NCBI RefSeq assembly: GCF_900113005.1
Contig: NZ_FONW01000007.1
Span: 1 to 64,000, forward strand
Reading direction: 5' to 3'
Source: Sunxiuqinia elliptica
GTDB taxonomy: Bacteria > Bacteroidota > Bacteroidia > Bacteroidales > Prolixibacteraceae
Length of the DNA stretch: 64,000 nucleotides
Both the position numbers and the translations under genes were made by a program. The notes under the pieces were generated by a model that saw nothing but the letters and a program-made list of their open reading frames with translations, searched no databases and was not told where the DNA came from. Below, in pieces: positions 33,453-42,316 of this stretch. Position 1 is the stretch's first letter. Every line of letters starts with the position of its first letter.

Positions 33453-34556
33453 ATCGATAAAGTTATCAAACCAACAAGCAGAATACGGATTAAAGACATT
33501 GCCGAGAAAGCGAATGTCTCCATCGGAACGGTTGATCGCGTAATCCATAACCGCGGTGAAGTGTCGAAAAAGACACGAAATAAAATCCTGAAAATCATTG
33601 AGGAGCTGGACTACCAACCCAATATTTTGGCCAGCACACTGGCATCAAAGAAAGTTTATTCCTTCGCCGTCCTCATTCCAGAACCGCAATCGGCCGAAGC
33701 CTATTGGAATAAGCCTTTACATGGAATTAGCAAAGCACTCCAGGAGATTCAGCCCTATGGAGTCGAAGTAGTGATTTACCAGTTTAAACAAAACGATCCA
33801 GCACTATTTAAAGAACAGGCCAAGCAATTGCTTGCTCATGGTCATGACGGAATTGTACTCGCTCCAATCTTTTCGCGCGAGTCCAAAGCTTTTATCACTA
33901 AGTTGGAAAAATTGAATATTCCCTTTGTTTTTATTGATTCGAACATCAAAGGAAGTCCGAAGTTGAGCTATATCGGGCAAAACTCCTTTCAAAGTGGGGC
34001 ATTGGCCGCCAAATTGTTGAACTTCTCCATGCCGGCAAATAGCCCTGCTTTAGTCATTCATTTTGCCAAAGAGATGGACAATCAAAATCACCTGGTTCAG
34101 CGCGAAATGGGGTTTTACAACTATTTTAAAAAGCAATCAGCGAGTTCTAGTCGATCCATTCGTACTGTCGAGATCAACAATACCGACCACCAGGCCTATT
34201 TTAAGCAAATTGAAGAAGAGCTTAAAAACTCGCCTCAAGTTGGAGGAATCTTTGTCACGAACTCTCAGGTTTACAAAGTGGCCGAATACCTTGAAAGCAA
34301 AAGCATGACCGACATTCGCCTGATTGGCTATGACCTGATTCCGGCAAATGCCGATTTTGTCCGCAAGGATTTGATTGACTTTTTGATTTGTCAGCGTCCG
34401 GAAGAGCAAGGTTATCAAGCTGTCAGTAAACTTTTTCAGCACCTTGTTTTAAAGAAGGAAGTTGCTTCCGAAAATTATACATCAATAGATATTCTAACTA
34501 AAGAAAACCTGGATTTCTACCAGGAATTTAAAACCAGTAACTATGGACCCAATTAG
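33453..34556 (+). CDS. LacI-family transcriptional regulator of uronate use
   Basis: A 367-residue regulator: an N-terminal helix-turn-helix (IRIKDIAEKANVSIGTVDRVIHNRGEVS) and a periplasmic-binding-protein-like effector domain (VYSFAVLIPEPQSAEAYWN onward). The frame opens after a stop at 33450-33452, but there is no ATG, GTG or TTG before the HTH; the first is a GTG at 33561, which would delete the DNA-binding domain. The codon at 33453 is ATC, preceded by a short leader, so initiation at a non-standard codon or a base change from ATG is likely. It probably binds the CGTGTnCGCACACG sites next to its own promoter. It overlaps the SDR gene by 14 bases. Confidence 0.82.
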   Translation: MDKVIKPTSRIRIKDIAEKANVSIGTVDRVIHNRGEVSKKTRNKILKIIEELDYQPNILASTLASKKVYSFAVLIPEPQSAEAYWNKPLHGISKALQEIQPYGVEVVIYQFKQNDPALFKEQAKQLLAHGHDGIVLAPIFSRESKAFITKLEKLNIPFVFIDSNIKGSPKLSYIGQNSFQSGALAAKLLNFSMPANSPALVIHFAKEMDNQNHLVQREMGFYNYFKKQSASSSRSIRTVEINNTDHQAYFKQIEEELKNSPQVGGIFVTNSQVYKVAEYLESKSMTDIRLIGYDLIPANADFVRKDLIDFLICQRPEEQGYQAVSKLFQHLVLKKEVASENYTSIDILTKENLDFYQEFKTSNYGPN

Positions 34557-35394
34557 TTTTAAAGACCTGCAAGGCAAAGTATGTGTGATCACCGGCGGAG
34601 CAGGTGTTATTGGCCAGGAACTTGTCAAAGCCATGGCATCAGTCGGCGTAAAAATAGCCATTCTTGACCGCGATAAAGAGCAGGCCGAAAAAGTGGCTCA
34701 ACAGTTAGCCGATACTTATCAGGCAACCATCATCGGTATTGAAGGCGATGTACTCGATAAAGCAAAGCTAGAAGAGGCACACGAGGCCATTAAAGCTCAG
34801 CTTGGCCCTGTAGATATTCTCATCAATGGAGCCGGGGGAAACCACCCCAAGGCGACTACTAAAGAAGAGCAACTGACTGAAGATATGCTCGATCGTCTGG
34901 ATGACACTTTCTATGGCTTGGAAATGGAAGGATTTGATCAAGTATTTGCCCTCAATTTTAAAGGTACCCTACTCCCTTCTATGGTTTTTAGTAAAGACAT
35001 GCTGAAAGCCAGAAAAGGCGTTATCCTCAACATCTCATCGATGAACTCATACAAGCCATTAACCAAGATTCCAGCCTATTCGGCAGCAAAAGCATCAGTG
35101 AATAATTTCACAGAATGGCTGGCTGTTCATTTTGCCAAAATCGGCATCCGCGTAAACGCCATCGCTCCAGGCTTTTTCATTACCAACCAAAACCGTTTTC
35201 TGGTACTCGATGAAAAAACAGGCGGTTATTCTCCACGTGGGCAGAAAATTGTAGACAACACTCCTATGGGCAAATTTGGACAACCGGAAGATCTGCAAGG
35301 AGCCTCTCTTTTCTTAATCTCTGATATTTCAAGTTTTATTACCGGTATTATTCTTCCCGTTGATGGAGGTTACAGTGCTTTTGGAGGAGTGTAA
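34543..35394 (+). CDS. SDR oxidoreductase, probable D-mannonate oxidoreductase
   Basis: A 283-residue classical SDR with the NAD(P) motif TGGAGVIGQEL near residue 15, NGAGGNHPKA, the catalytic Ser in LNISSMNSYKP and Tyr-Ser-Ala-Ala-Lys as the active-site pair, ending ITGIILPVDGGYSAFGG. This longer form with an insert around residues 100-125 resembles the SDR-type fructuronate reductases (B. subtilis UxuB/YjmF kind), which make D-mannonate from D-fructuronate. Context supports that: uxaC and uxaE are divergent neighbours and their regulator overlaps this gene. Gluconate 5-dehydrogenase activity is an alternative. Confidence 0.78.
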   Translation: MDPISFKDLQGKVCVITGGAGVIGQELVKAMASVGVKIAILDRDKEQAEKVAQQLADTYQATIIGIEGDVLDKAKLEEAHEAIKAQLGPVDILINGAGGNHPKATTKEEQLTEDMLDRLDDTFYGLEMEGFDQVFALNFKGTLLPSMVFSKDMLKARKGVILNISSMNSYKPLTKIPAYSAAKASVNNFTEWLAVHFAKIGIRVNAIAPGFFITNQNRFLVLDEKTGGYSPRGQKIVDNTPMGKFGQPEDLQGASLFLISDISSFITGIILPVDGGYSAFGGV

Positions 35395-35588
35395 TTGGGT
35401 GATGATGATTGGTTGGGGTCCTGAAATTCGAGCAGGACGAAACTAAGAATTAGAGGACAAGTGGCCATCCTCCTCTTAACTCTTGGTTCTTGGTTCTTGG
35501 CTCTTGGTTCTTTTCTAATATCCACCATCTATTTTCTAAAAGACTAAAATCTAATAATCTATTGTCTAGTATCTAAAAATCTAACAAA
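35395..35588. repeat. low-complexity spacer with hairpin
   Basis: Contains a GTCCTG/CAGGAC hairpin at 35418-35438, then a CTTGGTT run repeated four times with slight changes (about 35483-35512), then an array of ATCTAATA/ATCTA words up to the next start. No gene. It resembles the low-complexity tracts of the polysaccharide locus in style but not in sequence. Confidence 0.6.
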
Positions 35589-36671
35589 ATGACCATTGAA
35601 TTAAAAAAAGATTGCCGCTATTCGCTTATCGTACCGACCAGCATGGGCATCCGGATTACTCCGGTAAATGGACAACCTGTTCATAGCAGTAACCTGTTTG
35701 AAATGCAGGCAACCAGTGCTGAAACGAATGTGGCCAGCATAGCTTCCTACCTGGGATTACCCGTAAAAGTGTTAACCAACTTTGTCAAAGGAAGCCCCAT
35801 CGCACAACTGATAAAAAGTAACCTGAAGAGTCGCCATATGGATTATGAAGGCCCTGATGTTGAACAAGGAGGCCCTTGGGGCTACCGTCACCAGTTCAAT
35901 ATCGCCGACAGCGGCTATGGCTCGCGTGGCCCTCGTGTACACAATGACCGGGCAGGAGAAGTCGGTCGTAAGCTTCATGTCAAAGACTTTGACCTAGATC
36001 GGATTTTTGGGCAGGAAGGCGTGCAAATTGTTCACCTTTCAGGCTTAATTGCCGCGCTATCTCCCGACACCAGCCAATTTTGTCTGGAGCTGGCTCGAAC
36101 AGCAAAAAAATATGGGAGTCGCATTTCTTTTGACCTGAACCACCGTGCTTCGTTCTGGGAAGGCCGCGAAGAAGAATTGCGGGCAAACTTTACAGAAATT
36201 GCTTCGCTGTCGGACATTCTGATTGGTAATGAAGAAGACTACCAACTCTGTCTTGGCATTCAAGGACCTGAAGCTGGCGGGAAAGGTATTGAGGCTCAAA
36301 TTGAGGGCTTTAAAGGCATGATTCAACGTGTGAAGCAAGCTTTCCCTAACACAGCTGTTTTCACCACCACCCTGCGCGAAGTAGTCAATGTAAACGAGCA
36401 CTTGTGGGGAGCTATCATGTTGGAAGGCGACAGCAACTGGCAGGTCATCCTTCCACGCCCTATCCGCGTACTTGACCGCATTGGCGGAGGCGATGGTTTT
36501 GTTGGCGGTTTGCTTTATGGTATTCTAAAAGAATGGGAACCCGAGAAGTGGCCTCAGTTTGGATGGGCCACCGGAGCAATGGCAACCACCTTTCTTACCG
36601 ATTATGCCCAGCCTGCTGACGAAGATATGGTTTGGAGTATCTGGGAAGGCAATGCCCGCGTAAGAAGATAA
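35589..36671 (+). CDS. PfkB-family sugar or sugar-acid kinase
   Basis: A 360-residue ribokinase-fold kinase, paralogous to the KDG kinase at 29278. The signature 2 is DRIGGGDGFVGGLLYG with the catalytic Asp. EMQATSAETNVASIASYLGL replaces the usual GGGEANVA substrate loop, and GNEEDYQLCLGIQ marks the middle. The first 60 residues differ clearly from KdgK, so a different substrate is likely, for example an aldonate such as gluconate or a keto sugar. It stands between the mannonate oxidoreductase and the LarA-family gene, before gnd. Confidence 0.85.
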   Translation: MTIELKKDCRYSLIVPTSMGIRITPVNGQPVHSSNLFEMQATSAETNVASIASYLGLPVKVLTNFVKGSPIAQLIKSNLKSRHMDYEGPDVEQGGPWGYRHQFNIADSGYGSRGPRVHNDRAGEVGRKLHVKDFDLDRIFGQEGVQIVHLSGLIAALSPDTSQFCLELARTAKKYGSRISFDLNHRASFWEGREEELRANFTEIASLSDILIGNEEDYQLCLGIQGPEAGGKGIEAQIEGFKGMIQRVKQAFPNTAVFTTTLREVVNVNEHLWGAIMLEGDSNWQVILPRPIRVLDRIGGGDGFVGGLLYGILKEWEPEKWPQFGWATGAMATTFLTDYAQPADEDMVWSIWEGNARVRR

Positions 36672-36675
36672 AGAG

Positions 36676-37121
36676 GAAGGCAAAGAAAAAGGCACAGGCA
36701 CAGGTTAAAACGAACTTACTGATATGGATAAAAAGTACAACGATTTTAGAGACATGTCTGTATGGCAAAAAGCTTTTGCCTTGTTGGTCAAAGTTTATGA
36801 CGTTTGCAAGCACTTCCCGCCCGAAGAACGTTATGCGCTTACAGATGATCTAAGACGAGCAGCCAACTCTGTCGTTCACAATTTGGCTGAAGGCTATGGG
36901 CGTTTTGAATCAAAAGACAAAACCCGATTTTACAAAATTGCCCGTGGAAGTTCTTATGAAGCAATGAGCCAACTATTAGTTGCAGACTCTCAAGCCTATG
37001 TTAACTCAAAGCAATCCGAAGAATTGCTAAACGATTATAAACAGGTGGTCGAAGAGATCAATGCTTTAATCTACTTTTTGGAAAAATAACTGACACTGTA
37101 AGGGAGAGCGTCTTTGCCTTC
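36676..37121. repeat. inverted repeats enclosing the second four-helix-bundle gene
   Basis: GAAGGCAAAGA at 36676-36686 and TCTTTGCCTTC at 37111-37121 are perfect 11-bp inverted repeats on either side of the gene at 36724-37089. Further complementary words lie next to them: GGCACAGGCACAGG at 36691-36704 and CCTGTGCC near 37129, but not in simple stem order. Confidence 0.55.
36724..37089 (+). CDS. four-helix-bundle protein (23S rRNA IVS / S23 family)
   Basis: A 121-residue member of the same family as 637-996, with FRDMSVWQKAFALLVKVYDVCKHFP, LTDDLRRAANSVVHNLAEGYGR and SSYEAMSQLLVA. It breaks a run of sugar-acid genes and is bracketed by inverted repeats, so it looks inserted rather than functionally linked. 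The start is the ATG at 36724; an upstream overlapping frame at 36632 is not coding. Role unknown. Confidence 0.88.
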   Translation: MDKKYNDFRDMSVWQKAFALLVKVYDVCKHFPPEERYALTDDLRRAANSVVHNLAEGYGRFESKDKTRFYKIARGSSYEAMSQLLVADSQAYVNSKQSEELLNDYKQVVEEINALIYFLEK

Positions 37122-37160
37122 TCCTTTGCCTGTGCCTAATCAAAATTGTAAATAAAGAAG

Positions 37161-38450
37161 ATGTTATACTACGAAATAGGTTCGCCAAACCATGAATTGA
37201 CTGCTGATGATCTGAAGAAGGGGCTTTTTCAGGCTCTGGATCAACTGCAAGGGATTAATAAGGTATTGGCTATTCCGCCTGATTACACCAGGCTTCCAAG
37301 TCGTGCTGGCGAGCTCACGGAGTTCAGCTGGCAATACTATGGCGATAAATTAACCGATGTACTTCCGGCACTGGGCACACACACGCCCATGACTCGGGAG
37401 CAAATCAGCCACATGTTTGGCAGCCTGCCTGCATCGCTTATTCGTGAGCATGATTGGCGAAATGATGTGGTGAATGTTGGTGAAGTCCCAGCATCCTTTG
37501 TTCGGGAAGTATCTGAAGGGGCAGTTGATTTTCCATGGCCGGCACAGGTAAATAAGCTCCTGTTAACGGGTAATTTTGACCTGATCCTTTCTATTGGGCA
37601 GGTGGTCCCACACGAAGTGGTTGGCATGGCCAATTACAATAAAAATGTATTTGTTGGAACCGGCGGTGTCGAAGGAATCAACAAAAGTCATTTTGTAGGT
37701 GCCGCTTACGGAATGGAACGGATGATGGGACATGCTGATACCCCCGTTCGCAAGATCTTCAACTATGCCTCGGACAATTTCACCCAACACCTGCCAATCT
37801 TGTACGTTCAGACGGTTGTTGGACTTGACAAAACGGATGGAAAGGTAAAAACCCGCGGCCTTTTTATTGGTGATGATTACGAGGTGTTTGACAAAGCGGC
37901 CAAACTATCGCTGGAAGTCAATTTTGAGATGCTGGACGCCCCTTTAGACAAAGTCGTCGTTTGGCTTGACCCGACCGAGTTTAAGTCAACCTGGCTGGGC
38001 AATAAATCCATCTACCGAACACGGATGGCGATTGCCGATGAAGGCGAGCTGATCGTGCTTGCCCCTGCTCTGAAGGAGTTTGGCGAGGATAAAGAAATTG
38101 ATCGTCTTATTCGCAAATATGGCTACTTTGGAACGCCGGCAACATTAAAGGCTTGCGACGAGCATGAAGAACTCCGCAACAACCTCAGTGCTGCTGCCCA
38201 CTTAATCCACGGATCTTCTGAAGGACGATTCAGCATCACCTATTGCCCGGGTAAAAGACCGGAAAATCTCAGCAAGGAAGAAATTGAAAGCGTGGGGTTC
38301 AACTATGCTGATCTAGATGAAATAACTGCTAAATATGCCCCATCATCATTGAAAGATGGGTACAACGAGTTACCAAACGGCGAGAAAATTTTCTATATTT
38401 CCAATCCGGCAATTGGCTTATGGGCCTTTAAGGATCGATTCAGCTATTGA
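37161..38450 (+). CDS. LarA-family (lactate racemase-like, DUF2088) protein
   Basis: A 429-residue full-length member of the nickel-pincer lactate racemase family. Visible family features are the IPPDYTRLPSRAGE loop, LPALGTHTPMTREQ with a conserved His, SIGQVVPHEVVGMANYNKNVFVGTGG with a second His and the Lys of INKSHFVG near the pincer-binding position. In LarA a lysine carries the pyridinium-derived Ni cofactor made by LarB, LarC and LarE, none of which is in the window. True lactate racemase is unlikely here; in a uronate locus a sugar-acid C2 epimerase, for example mannonate-gluconate, is a reasonable guess. Confidence 0.82.
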   Translation: MLYYEIGSPNHELTADDLKKGLFQALDQLQGINKVLAIPPDYTRLPSRAGELTEFSWQYYGDKLTDVLPALGTHTPMTREQISHMFGSLPASLIREHDWRNDVVNVGEVPASFVREVSEGAVDFPWPAQVNKLLLTGNFDLILSIGQVVPHEVVGMANYNKNVFVGTGGVEGINKSHFVGAAYGMERMMGHADTPVRKIFNYASDNFTQHLPILYVQTVVGLDKTDGKVKTRGLFIGDDYEVFDKAAKLSLEVNFEMLDAPLDKVVVWLDPTEFKSTWLGNKSIYRTRMAIADEGELIVLAPALKEFGEDKEIDRLIRKYGYFGTPATLKACDEHEELRNNLSAAAHLIHGSSEGRFSITYCPGKRPENLSKEEIESVGFNYADLDEITAKYAPSSLKDGYNELPNGEKIFYISNPAIGLWAFKDRFSY

Positions 38451-38520
38451 CGGACTAGAGAAAACCGGAGAACGAAGACGGGAGACCGGAATTTGAACTC
38501 TGAAATTTGAAACTCAACAC

Positions 38521-39543
38521 ATGAAATTGGATACAGTCAAATGGGGAATTATTGGATGTGGCAACGTTACTGAAAAGAAAAACGGGCCACCCTTGTACAA
38601 AACACCTCACTCTGAGTTGGTGGCCGTCATGCGCCGCAATGGCAAGCTGGCTGCTGATTACGCCAAGCGCCACGGTGCAGCTCGCTGGTACGATCATGCC
38701 GACAAGCTGATCAATGATCCGGAAGTGAATGCAGTGTACATTGCAACTCCACCAAACACCCATGCGCAGTATGCCATTCAAGCCATGCGTGCTGGCAAAC
38801 CGGTCTATGTGGAAAAACCCATGGCCCGAACTTATGCCGAGTGTCAAGAGATGGTTCGTGTTTCAGAAGAAACAGGAGTGCCGCTATTTGTTGCTTATTA
38901 TCGGCGGGCACTTCCCCTGTTTGTCAAGGTTAAGGAACTTATTGAGCAAGGTGTTATCGGAAAGCCACTGACCGTCAACATTCGCTTTTATCGTCCTAAC
39001 AAGGAGCTAACGCAAGCTGGCGACCAACTGTCATGGCGAGTTTTACCGGAGATTGCAGGCGGTGGCCTCTTCTACGATCTGGCTTCTCATAAGCTTGATT
39101 TTCTGGATTACCTGTTTGGCCCGATCGTAAACGTGCAGGGAACTGCATTCAATGTTGGGGGAATTTACCCGGCTGAGGATACCGTTGCAGCCTCCTTTGA
39201 ATTTACCAATGGCGTTTTGGGAACCGGTAGTTGGAGCTTTTTTGCTGATGCGGCTTCCATTGAGGATACCATTGAAATATTGGGGACTGAAGGCAAACTC
39301 TGGTTCGCTTGTTTCGACCCGGTTAAGCTGACTCTTCGGACTCAAAAAGGCGATGTGTTCTTCAATTTTGATCCTCCGGAACACGTTGGCGGAAACTTAA
39401 TTCAACTGGTGGTTGACCAACTCCGGGGAGAAGGAACCTGCCCCAGTTCGGGCACATCTGCTGCGCGGACCAATTGGGTGATGGAAGAAATCGTGAAGAG
39501 TTATTACGAAAAGACAACTTCTCAGCCAAAAAACAAAGACTGA
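38521..39543 (+). CDS. Gfo/Idh/MocA-family oxidoreductase
   Basis: A 340-residue NAD(P)-dependent sugar oxidoreductase. The Rossmann start VKWGIIGCGNVTEKK, ATPPNTHAQYAIQAMRAGKPVYVEKPMARTYAEC with the catalytic Lys of EKP, and GGGLFYDLASHKLDFLDYLFG with the active-site Asp and His are all present. Substrates in this family range from inositol to aldoses and sugar acids, and none can be named. It follows the LarA-family gene by 70 bases of purine-rich low-complexity spacer, and pdxB begins 20 bases after its stop. Confidence 0.88.
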   Translation: MKLDTVKWGIIGCGNVTEKKNGPPLYKTPHSELVAVMRRNGKLAADYAKRHGAARWYDHADKLINDPEVNAVYIATPPNTHAQYAIQAMRAGKPVYVEKPMARTYAECQEMVRVSEETGVPLFVAYYRRALPLFVKVKELIEQGVIGKPLTVNIRFYRPNKELTQAGDQLSWRVLPEIAGGGLFYDLASHKLDFLDYLFGPIVNVQGTAFNVGGIYPAEDTVAASFEFTNGVLGTGSWSFFADAASIEDTIEILGTEGKLWFACFDPVKLTLRTQKGDVFFNFDPPEHVGGNLIQLVVDQLRGEGTCPSSGTSAARTNWVMEEIVKSYYEKTTSQPKNKD

Positions 39544-39563
39544 TTACAAATTACGAAACAAAC

Positions 39564-40700
39564 ATGAAGTTTATAATTGATAATAAAATACCTTACATCA
39601 AAGGAGCGCTAGAGCCATTTGGAGAGGTTGTTTACTTGCCTGGTGCCCAAACAACACCCGAAGTCGTCAAAGATGCCGATGCCATTATCACACGCACACG
39701 CACTAGTTGCAACGAAGCATTGCTGGCAGAGTCTGCGGTGAAGTTTATTGCAACAGCAACCATTGGCTACGACCATATTGACACGGCATACTGCCAGCAA
39801 GCTGGTATTGAATGGACCAATGCTCCCGGATGTAACAGCCGATCGGTTGAGCAGTACCTCACCTCCGCCCTGCTGATCATGGCGGAAAAGCAAAGCTTTC
39901 AACTTCGGGATAAAACCATTGGAATTGTTGGTGTCGGTCAGGTAGGCTCCAAGGTAGCCTGCGCCTGCAAGTTGCTTGGTATGCAAGTTCTACTGAATGA
40001 CCCTCCCCGCGAACGCGCTGAAGGATCTGATGAATTTGTAAGCCTGCAAGAGATCAAAGCGAAGGCTGACATCATCACGCTACATGTTCCATTAGCGATG
40101 CAAGGTGAGGATGCAACATTTCATTTGGCTGACACGCTGTTTTTCAACGAACTGGAACGCACTCCAATCGTAATCAATACCTGCCGCGGAGAGGTGATGG
40201 ATACTTTTGCCGCTGAAACAGCCATCCAACGAGGATCAATTTCAGGCTTGGTGGTCGACTGCTGGGAACGGGAGCCAAACATCGATCAAAACTTGTTAGC
40301 ACTTGTCGATCTGGCGACACCGCACATTGCCGGCTATTCAAAAGATGGCAAGGCCAATGGAACCAGCATGAGCATTCAAGCTATAAGTCGCTTCTTTCAG
40401 CTAGGGATTGACAATTGGCAACCCGCAAAAGTCGACCTGCCGGAGCAAACAATAATCGAGCTGGATGGTTTAAACCGTACAGATGAGGAAATCATCCGGG
40501 AAGCTGTGCTATTCACCTACGATGTTCGAAATGATGACGCGGCTTTACGACAATCTCCGGAACAGTTTGAACAACTGCGTGGAGACTACCCGGTTCGGCG
40601 CGAATACCCGGTTTTCACCGTAAAACCTAAAGATGTGTCTCCAAACGCATTGGATATTCTTGCTCAGTTGGGTTTCCAAATTGAAAAATCAAATAATTAG
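39564..40700 (+). CDS. pdxB: erythronate-4-phosphate dehydrogenase
   Basis: Oxidises 4-phosphoerythronate in the deoxyxylulose-5-phosphate-dependent route to pyridoxal phosphate. The 378-residue D-2-hydroxyacid dehydrogenase family protein begins MKFIIDNKIPYIKGALEPFGEVVYLPG and has ATATIGYDHIDTAYC, the NAD motif GIVGVGQVGSKVA, NTCRGEVMDTFA and the catalytic His in ATPHIAGYSKDGK. PdxB-specific C-terminal residues follow. I start at the ATG at 39564; the frame continues upstream into the preceding gene. Its place in a sugar-acid operon is unusual and could mean a relaxed or different hydroxyacid substrate. Confidence 0.9.
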   Translation: MKFIIDNKIPYIKGALEPFGEVVYLPGAQTTPEVVKDADAIITRTRTSCNEALLAESAVKFIATATIGYDHIDTAYCQQAGIEWTNAPGCNSRSVEQYLTSALLIMAEKQSFQLRDKTIGIVGVGQVGSKVACACKLLGMQVLLNDPPRERAEGSDEFVSLQEIKAKADIITLHVPLAMQGEDATFHLADTLFFNELERTPIVINTCRGEVMDTFAAETAIQRGSISGLVVDCWEREPNIDQNLLALVDLATPHIAGYSKDGKANGTSMSIQAISRFFQLGIDNWQPAKVDLPEQTIIELDGLNRTDEEIIREAVLFTYDVRNDDAALRQSPEQFEQLRGDYPVRREYPVFTVKPKDVSPNALDILAQLGFQIEKSNN

Positions 40701-40780
40701 AATTGATCATTCGATTTTCAGAAGTCAGATTTATAGACAATTGAACAATACATAAAAAATCAAAACATAAAAATAACGCT

Positions 40781-42232
40781 ATGACAAAATTAGCAGATAT
40801 TGGTTTAATTGGGTTAGCCGTAATGGGCGAAAACTTGGTTTTAAACATGGAAAGCAAAGGCTACACAGTAGCTGTTTACAACCGTACTGTTGAGAAAGTT
40901 GATAAATTCGTTAACGGCCGTGGAGCTGGCAAAAACTTCATTGGAGCACATTCTATTGAAGATTTAGTGGCCTCGTTAGAAAAACCACGGAAAGTCATGA
41001 TGCTGGTAAAGGCTGGACAACCAGTCGATGACTTCATCGATATGATTGTCCCTCATCTGGATAAAGGAGACATCATTATTGATGGTGGAAACTCGCATTT
41101 TCCCGATACCATTCGCCGGACCAAGTATGTTGAAAGCAAAGGGCTCCTTTATGTAGGGACCGGAGTTTCCGGAGGTGAAGAAGGCGCCCTAAACGGACCA
41201 TCAATGATGCCAGGGGGATCGCCTGAAGCATGGCCTCATGTAAAAGATATTTTCCAATCGATTGCTGCAAAAGTTGAAGACGGTACTCCTTGCTGTGACT
41301 GGGTTGGTGAAGATGGTGCTGGCCACTTTGTAAAGATGGTGCACAACGGAATTGAGTATGGTGATATGCAAATCATTTGCGAAGCCTACCAACTGATGAA
41401 AGACCTATTGGGTATGAGTGCCGATGAAATGCACGAAGTATTTAAAGAGTGGAACAAAGGCGATCTGGATTCTTACCTGATCGAAATTACTCGCGATATT
41501 TTGGGTTACAAAGAAGACGGCGAAGCGTTGGTTGAGAAAATTCTGGATACTGCCGGACAGAAAGGGACCGGGAAATGGACCGGAGTTGCAGCTCTTGACC
41601 TGGGCATCCCATTAACACTGATTGGAGAGTCGGTTTTTGCCCGCTGTCTGTCGGCACAAAAAGACTTGCGCGTTGAAGCATCCAAAGTAATTGAAGGACC
41701 TAAAGTGAAATTTGAAGGCGACAAAGCTCAAATGATCAATGACCTGAAAGATGCTTTATTCGGAGCCAAAATCATTTCTTATGCTCAGGGCTATAACCTG
41801 ATGATGGAAGCTGCTGCCGAGCACGGCTGGAACCTCAACTACGGAGGAATTGCCTTGATGTGGCGTGGCGGTTGTATCATCCGCTCAGTTTTCTTGGGAG
41901 ACATCAAAAAAGCCTTTGACAACAATCCTGAATTACCAAACCTGTTGCTTGATCCTTATTTCAAAGGAAAAGTAGAAGCAGCACAAGCTGGATGGCGTAG
42001 AGTTTGCGCAACAGCACTGGCTAATGGAGTTCCAGTTCCTTCTCTTACTTCAGCCTTGTGTTATTTCGACGGATTTAGAAGTGAGCGTTTGCCAGCCAAC
42101 TTACTGCAAGCTCAACGTGACTATTTCGGTGCACATACTTACGAGCGTATCGACAAACCTCGCGGACAGTTTTTTCACACCAATTGGACAGGCCGTGGAG
42201 GCGATACAGCTTCAACAACCTACGATGTATAA
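40781..42232 (+). CDS. gnd: 6-phosphogluconate dehydrogenase, decarboxylating
   Basis: Converts 6-phosphogluconate to ribulose-5-phosphate and CO2 with NADP. The 483-residue protein has GLIGLAVMGENLVLNMESKGY at the start, GTGVSGGEEGALNGPSMMPGG, HFVKMVHNGIEYGDMQ with the catalytic Lys, and the substrate-binding tail with YFGAHTYERIDKPRGQFFHTNW. It is complete and followed by a strong terminator. Neither zwf nor pgl is beside it, whereas in many Bacteroidota they are linked; its location here suggests that 6-phosphogluconate may be formed from a sugar acid rather than from glucose-6-phosphate. Confidence 0.96.
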   Translation: MTKLADIGLIGLAVMGENLVLNMESKGYTVAVYNRTVEKVDKFVNGRGAGKNFIGAHSIEDLVASLEKPRKVMMLVKAGQPVDDFIDMIVPHLDKGDIIIDGGNSHFPDTIRRTKYVESKGLLYVGTGVSGGEEGALNGPSMMPGGSPEAWPHVKDIFQSIAAKVEDGTPCCDWVGEDGAGHFVKMVHNGIEYGDMQIICEAYQLMKDLLGMSADEMHEVFKEWNKGDLDSYLIEITRDILGYKEDGEALVEKILDTAGQKGTGKWTGVAALDLGIPLTLIGESVFARCLSAQKDLRVEASKVIEGPKVKFEGDKAQMINDLKDALFGAKIISYAQGYNLMMEAAAEHGWNLNYGGIALMWRGGCIIRSVFLGDIKKAFDNNPELPNLLLDPYFKGKVEAAQAGWRRVCATALANGVPVPSLTSALCYFDGFRSERLPANLLQAQRDYFGAHTYERIDKPRGQFFHTNWTGRGGDTASTTYDV

Positions 42233-42266
42233 GGTAGCATTTAACTCGATATAAAAAATCATTTTT

Positions 42267-42303
42267 AAGCCACTTCTTTTCCCCGGGAAGTGGCTTTTTA
42301 TTT
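42267..42303 (+). terminator. intrinsic terminator after gnd
   Basis: AAGCCACTTC (42267-42276) and GAAGTGGCTT (42287-42296) with a T-rich tail. It closes the sugar-acid run; the next gene is convergent. Confidence 0.88.
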
Positions 42304-42316
42304 TGAAGATCAATGG

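Noticed and set aside
33561-33563. GTG as the real start of the LacI-family regulator
   Set aside because: It would remove the complete helix-turn-helix that is clearly encoded just upstream in frame.
39474-39563. Upstream extension of pdxB into the oxidoreductase gene
   Set aside because: The conserved PdxB N-terminus MKFIIDNKIPYIKGA begins at the ATG at 39564; the extension is an out-of-frame shadow of the previous gene.
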